DNA of 64,000 bases from Pezicula radicicola (lineage: Eukaryota > Ascomycota > Leotiomycetes > Helotiales > Dermateaceae). The stretch is taken from assembly GCA_003008705.1 (NCBI GenBank), contig PDUO01000037.1:307765-371764 (forward strand). Reading direction: 5' to 3'. The notes under the pieces are model-generated. The model ran no database searches and had not been told where the DNA came from. It was given only the letters and a program-made list of their open reading frames with translations. The translations under genes were made by a program, and so were the position numbers. Shown in pieces: positions 58,790-64,000 of this stretch (within the stretch, counting starts at the first letter, position 1; the number at the start of each line of letters is the position of its first letter).

Positions 58790-60251
58790 CCGGAATCCAA
58801 TTTCTTTTGCAGATGTCGATGACGCTCCGTTGCATATCCATACTTCATCCTTTCCTTAGCTTCTCTCGTGTAGTCTTCGCAAGCTGGTTCTTTAATATGC
58901 CCTAAGGTTTGGCGGAGCTCCTGGTTGCAACGTTCCACTGCGGTTTTAATTGGACTGGACGTTTGGAGGGATCCATAGAAACTGTCTCCTTAGCTACGCC
59001 AGGGGCAGGCCGCTGTATCCGATTGCTTCTACGTAGAGCTTCACGAGCTAGTAAGGGTGGTACTTTCACACTGCCCACACCAGGAGACAATGGTAGGCCA
59101 CCAGAGGATACATTTTCAGAGATGCGTAGTAGTCGTTGAGGTCTAGGCTTTTTCATTGAAGCCCCTTTTGATGCCTTTGATGGATGGATTAGGCCAAGGG
59201 ATATACTTGGTACTGGATGAGGCTGCCCCTCTTTGTTGTACGGCTTTCTCCTGCTTGGCCGTGCCGCCTGGCCCGTCGTAGGATGAAGAACTCGTTTACC
59301 CAGTCGGAGTCCCCGTGAATTCGGCGCGGAGGGCGTGCGTTTAGTGTCGCCATTCTCTAATCCGGCTGAACGAATGTGTGCAGACGGTCCTTGTTAGGAT
59401 GTATTCATGACGCCAGACGCTGGGTGATAATTTGATTCAACGGGAGAAGGGTTTCTGATAAAAATTCCGCTTTCCGAAGGATGTCCAAAAATGTTTCTGA
59501 GTGGAGCTCCATTTATAGTTATAATAGGAGCTTCTCCCACTTCATGGCTGCCGTTCTCAACCAGGTTCGTTTGAGGAGCACCACTGTCGGCGGCTTCCTC
59601 AAGAGGCTCCTCATGCTTCCACGACATTCCAGGCAGTACACCCCATCTTTTGTTCTAAATCCCTCGCTTGGTCCAGGTGTTCTCGACATTCTCGTAGGCC
59701 CTTGTGTTCATATTGGCAGCGTCAGTGCCTTCCCCACTCGCAGATTCGTCTTGCATTCGTTCCCGCTCTTTCGATATCTGATAGACGAACTAATGATACG
59801 GGCGGGGAGCCTCACGTTCACGCTCCCGTACGACTTGGCGCTCTGCAATCCATCGCTCTTCTTCATCGCTCTTTGGCTGTCGCGGTTCTTTATGCTTCCA
59901 CCGCCCAAAAGCGAACTTCTTCCAATTGTTTTTCCAGATGCCTTGCTCGACCCATTTCTTCTTGACATTTTCGCACGCTATTTCGTAGATACTGGACCCA
60001 ACGGGTAGACGGTATGTTCGAAGATCCGCTTCTCCTTGTCGCTCTGCTGAGTGATGCTCGAATTGATCGTCAGGTTCTGAGGCGTCGCGATCCCATCCTA
60101 GCTGACTCGTCGCTGCTCCTCATGAATGTTGTCGTCTAGCAGTCGATGCGAGATTGTAATATAGAGCGAAGGTCAAGTAAAAAAAGAATAATTGGAGGGT
60201 TGACCTACCTGCCTTTTCTAATGCCGGTTGAATGTTGTCGTCGTTGATCAT
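58790..60251 (-). pseudogene. Trp-rich conserved fungal protein of unknown function, RIP-type decay
   Basis: Exon 1 starts at the ATG 60251 (MINDDNIQPALEKA) and is joined by an intron (GTAGGT to TGCTAG) to DNIHEEQRR; a one-base shift follows. Then a single frame runs to 58902 with stops at 59790-59792, 59655-59657 and 59394-59396. It contains two copies of a module, VKKKWVEQGIWKNNW...WKHKEP and VENTWTKRGI*NKRWGVLPGMSWKHEEP, then a Pro/Ser/Arg-rich tail (ALRRSNRIQRPAPGVAK). The stops fit CAG, TGG and CAA/CAG codons altered by C-to-T or G-to-A. After 58902 another frame (QELRQTLGHIKEPACEDY) may continue it. I know no function. It shares a short promoter with APC8. Confidence 0.5.
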
Positions 60252-60408
60252 ACAGCAGCGGGGATTGAATACATGCTCAAATCTCGCGCTGCCTTATCGC
60301 TCACGTGCACAGAGACGCGTCGCGTTATGAACTTGCCGATCATCCCTTTGCAACACGCTTGGATTTACGTCGTATTTTGCTCACAACTTTCCTCCTTAAT
60401 TAGCAATA
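60252..60408. promoter_or_regulatory. Bidirectional promoter, APC8 and Trp-rich gene
   Basis: Only 157 bp separate the two start codons, so the genes must share control sequence. GTCACGTGCAC-like text near 60299-60309 contains CACGTG, an E-box-type palindrome. Inference only. Confidence 0.4.
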
Positions 60409-62500
60409 ATGAGTCTCTCAAAGGCGGATATTTTAGAGCTACGATTTACGCTGCGGCAAGCTGTGGTTAGTTGTTCTGAGCGATGTCAATACCAATCTAC
60501 CAGATGGTAAGCCCACAATCACTTTTGCGACAAGCTTCGTCCAACAAACATCAGTACTGACTGATACTTCTTGGGTATTCAGGGTTGCCGAACTTCTCGA
60601 TGCTCTTCCGGATGAGGATGATGACCTCGATCCTGAATTGACATTGACATCCTTCACCCAAATCTTCAGCCCACAAACAGATCCGGTCGAGCTGGGCTTA
60701 GAACGCAATGAGCTGCCCAAGTATCTCATGGCCAAAGCTTTCTTCGACTGCCACGAACCCCGACATTGTGCGGCCGTTTTCCTACCTACGAGCTCCGAGT
60801 ATACAATTCCAATGCGAAACGATCCGCTCAACATCACCCATGGCAAAGTTCCGACGTCTATATCCAAAGAAATCAGCCAAAAGGGGCTATTTCTTGCTTC
60901 GTACGCTCTCCTAATGGCAGGCGAAAAGGAGAAGATGGAGGAGTTAAGCCAAGTTCTTGGGCCGTCAGATACTGGCGCTATTGTTAATAAACAGTTGGTA
61001 CCTCTCAGGCATATGTTGGAGACTTGGTTCGAGGCACAACAAGAAGCTCCCGAGCATAGGCATAGTCAAGGCTGGCTAGAATACATGTATTGTCTTCCAC
61101 CCTCCGAGCTCGATGATTCCGAGATTACACCATTCTTCTTAAGGTACGGACTAGTTCTAGCGAAAGATAGAAACTATGACCTTGCGATATCGTGGTTACT
61201 AAAGAGTGTTTCGCTATATCCTTGGAATTGGGGTGCGTGGCAGCAGCTGGGGAGCCTAGTCCGTGACGCCCAGCACGTAAGACCCCAGTTCTAGCACAGT
61301 TTAACCATTCAGCAATAACTAACAATTGTACGAAGTTTAACTTGGTCCAGTCCCAACTGAAACCAACCATTATGGCCTTCATCTTCTCAGTCCACTGTCG
61401 CCAGGAGCTGCACCAATTTTCGACATCTCTTATTTCTGAGATTTCTCAGTTGCAGAGCATATTTCCTCGCAGTCTGTTCCTCAATGGCCAGCGAGCCCTG
61501 GTGTTTTATCGCATGAAAGGTATTTGTCTGGCGGCACTATTTGCTCTCGCATCCTGACTGTAATACAGATCACCTTGAGGCCAGCTCACTCTTCTCAGAA
61601 ATGCTAGTGTCTGACCCAAGGCGTCTGGATTTTCTGGATCACTACTCGAATGTATTATATACACTAGGTTCCCGCAATAGGCTTGCATTTGTCGCTCAGC
61701 TTGCCTCTGCTGTTGATCGCTATCGACCCGAGACTTGCTGCGTCATTGGCAACTACTACTCTCTCTCTTCACGTCACGAGGACGCCGTTGGGCAGTTCAG
61801 GCGAGCGCTGAGTTTAGACCGCAATTTCTCCTCTGCTTGGACTTTGCTAGGCCACGAATATTTGACGCTGCAAAACACCCACGCCGCCATAGAATCTTAC
61901 CGACATGCTGTTGACATCGATAATAAGGATTATCGAGCTTTCGTCGGTCTCGGTCGGGTCTATGAAGTACTCGAGAAACCGACCTTCTCCTTGTACTATT
62001 ATCGCCGGGCTGTGGCGTTGCGCCCAGGCGATGTGGACCTGTGGCAGATGATGGCCACTTGCTTAACGGGTATGTCCAGAATTCCTCAAGCAATTGATGC
62101 CCTGAAGAAGGGTATTACCTGCACCAATTATCATACTGGAAACCATCCTGAAGATGCTCTCGATACCAAATGGAGACGCATCGAGCTGCTCTACCAGCTA
62201 GCCAACATATACGAGGAATGGCAGAACCGCCTAGAGGCCATTAGGTACCTGGAGATCTGCTTAGACGAATCTGATGTAGTTGAGAACAGTGGCGATAGAG
62301 ACAGAGCCAATAGAGGCGCAGTGGTATCCATTTTACATAGAGCTCGATTGCTTTTAGCACGGTGGGCAGCGGCGGACAGCGACTATTCGAAAGCCCGATA
62401 TCTTGCGAGTCAAATCGATCAGGACTCTGAATTTGCAATAGAGGCACAAGATATGCTGCGTACATTTGATGTCGAGGAAGACGCAGGAAGCAGTGAATAA
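60409..62500 (+). CDS. APC8: Anaphase-promoting complex subunit 8 (Cdc23), TPR protein
   Basis: Four exons (60409-60506, 60583-61276, 61336-61519, 61569-62500) give 635 residues in frame. The N-terminus has LFASYALLMAG-type text (GLFLASYALLMAGEKEKMEE) and the APC8 N-terminal region (PKYLMAKAFFDCHEPRHCAAVF). TPR units follow, notably CCVIGNYYSLSSRHEDAVGQF, SAWTLLGHEYLTLQNTHAAI, YRAFVGLGRVYEVLEKP and LWQMMATCLTGM, the order and spacing of Cdc23. It is a structural TPR subunit of the APC/C ubiquitin ligase that triggers anaphase and mitotic exit in the nucleus. Introns have AACTAAC-type branch points. The gene is essential in fungi, and it is undamaged though its divergent neighbour is decaying. 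Confidence 0.92.
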
Positions 62501-63200
62501 GAGAAAACCGTACACATGTGCAAACCGACTACCTAGGGATTACTTAAGACAACTAAAAAGCCAAACCAAAACAGAGAAAGCCAAACAAATCCGAATAAAT
62601 CCAAATACATACAATAGGACACCGGTACACTCAAGTACAAATCCTACCCACCTACCAACCACGGGATGAAAGCCGACCTAACTCCTATCATACTTCCAAA
62701 TACCTATCCTCCCAGACTCCCACCCTTTATCTCATCCTCTCGTATCAATTTCACTTAGAAATCAAGAGGGAATATCTGTAGATCGCCACGGAAAATTAGC
62801 GCCCTCCTCCTCATGTGATTACTCAGGCCCTTCATGCTTCTTTTAAGCCATCCGTGTCGGTTCAACTTCGCCTTTACTGCGTTGTAATTTTTTAAGAGTT
62901 CACCATACTTATAACTCGACTAACTAGAATTCGTACCAAATACGAAATAGAAGTTCCCCTGAACTAGATATAGCAACCCTATCCTCTCTTCCCAAGCCTA
63001 TAAGAAAATCAAGGGAATAATTCATCTTGCACCACCACCATCAATTCTCAGGAGCCGGGGAGTGGTCGCAGGCGGCTTGACTTTTATATTAAACCCGGAC
63101 GTGTCGAGTCTATATAGGGAGCAGTAGGGAATATCAAAATCCTAAACGTCGGTCTGCGCCACGAACTTCCGGACATAGTTGTTGTATATGATATATCTAC
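62501..63200. other. 3' region of APC8 and gene-free stretch
   Basis: Normal composition, A/C-rich just after the stop codon, no domain-bearing frame. Confidence 0.45.
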
Positions 63201-64000
63201 ACGATAGATGGTACTAAGGCCTTCCTATTATGTAAACAAAATATATTTCTATAGAATGGATTGTAAATGGAGAATATAGAGTTAAATATAACTAAAATAG
63301 CTACTAAATATACCCTTAAACACCCCTTCAATACGAATACTCCTATGCTTCTGTCTTTTAGACTCCTTCTATATAGTTATAGTAGTAGGTCTTAGGTTTA
63401 TTATTAGTAACCTAGTATTTAAGAGTAATATTAAAAGTATTTATATAGGCTATCCTAAACTTCCTTACTAGAGTATAGTACTTAAAGAATATATCTAGCT
63501 TAGTAAAAGATTATCTTAAAGGCTTAGATAGATAAAAGTAATAATAAATAAGTATAAATAAGTAAGTACTAGCCTAGAAAAAACTAATAAAATTACCCTA
63601 GTTCTAGGTAGTAGGGTTAATTATATAAGGGGTAAGGATATTAATAATAATAGTAGCTATATTATAAGTAATATAAAATAAAGTAATAGTCTTAACTTAG
63701 AGATAATAGATAGATATTTTAATAATAAGTAAAAAAGTAATAATACTAATAGAGAACTAATAAAAAATAACCTAGATAAGTATAAAGGATCTAGTAATAA
63801 TTAAAACTAAGTACTTATATTCCTTAGATATAAGACTAAGGAAACCTAGTATAAATAATATATAGAATAAACTAATAAGGTTAATTAAAAAGAGAGTTTA
63901 ATAACTAATACTTTAAGTTATAAAAGTCTAAGTTATAAAGGTACTAATAGTATTAAGGTTATACTAGCCTAGGGTAAAGTTATAAGGAATATTATTAGTT
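63201..64000. repeat. RIP-eroded AT-rich block, continues beyond the window
   Basis: From about 63230 the composition switches to AT-rich DNA with CA, TG and CG nearly gone, like the left end of the window. No frame. Dead transposon DNA is likely. Confidence 0.7.

Noticed and set aside
1..64000. Starship giant transposon (DUF3435 tyrosine recombinase captain)
   Set aside because: An NLR-bearing accessory region made me look for one, but no captain gene or clear element borders are visible in this window.

Overview
The window reads as filamentous ascomycete (Pezizomycotina) DNA. Genes carry many short introns (about 44-100 nt) with GT-AG ends and CTAAC/CTAAT-like branch points. The protein families are typical of these fungi: Zn2Cys6 factors, NACHT-type NLR, a fungal SNF2 family, GH79, tannase/feruloyl esterase, UstYa-like. 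Very AT-rich blocks almost lacking CpA, TpG and CpG look like strong repeat-induced point mutation (RIP). I cannot name the species.

Layout. 1-11.3 kb is a RIP-eroded transposon graveyard holding a TIR/TA element (7794-9216) and an inverted relative at 4358-5060. 11.3-20 kb holds an F-box gene, a UstYa-like pseudogene, an ACS-type MFS transporter, a secreted-peptide gene start with a triplicated intron-like unit, and a broken Zn2Cys6 factor. 20.9-22.7 kb is a fragment of a sugar transporter joined to a GH79 pseudogene. A 313-bp MITE sits at 23453-23765. 25.5-32.5 kb is a divergent pair of intact genes: an 11-exon SNF2 helicase and a 10-exon NACHT NLR ending in C2H2 fingers. 34-38 kb carries three thiol/redox genes (thioredoxin-reductase-like oxidase, 1-Cys peroxiredoxin, mercaptopyruvate sulfurtransferase). 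38.5-41.5 kb has a fossil Tc1/mariner element, a degenerate coiled-coil repeat ORF and a probable solo LTR. 41.7-46.9 kb is a divergent sugar transporter / Zn2Cys6 factor pair. 47.2-48.8 kb is an SDR and an NmrA-like pseudogene. Then come an intact aldehyde-reductase-type SDR (50969-52187), a secreted type II asparaginase homologue with altered active-site motifs (53637-55081), a pogo/Fot1 transposase fragment, a broken tannase/feruloyl esterase, a decayed Trp-rich gene, and an intact core gene APC8/CDC23 (60409-62500). The right end returns to RIP DNA.

The gene models were assembled by hand. For the SNF2, NLR, sugar transporter, second Zn2Cys6 factor, SDR, asparaginase, APC8, TrxR-like, Prx and MST genes the summed exon lengths are divisible by three and the reading frame is open throughout, so these ten look functional. 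Interspersed pseudogenes often carry stops of the kind CAG to TAG or TGG to TAG, which fits mild RIP leaking from the AT-rich blocks. Intact single genes stand among decaying ones, as in a fast-evolving accessory compartment beside a core gene.
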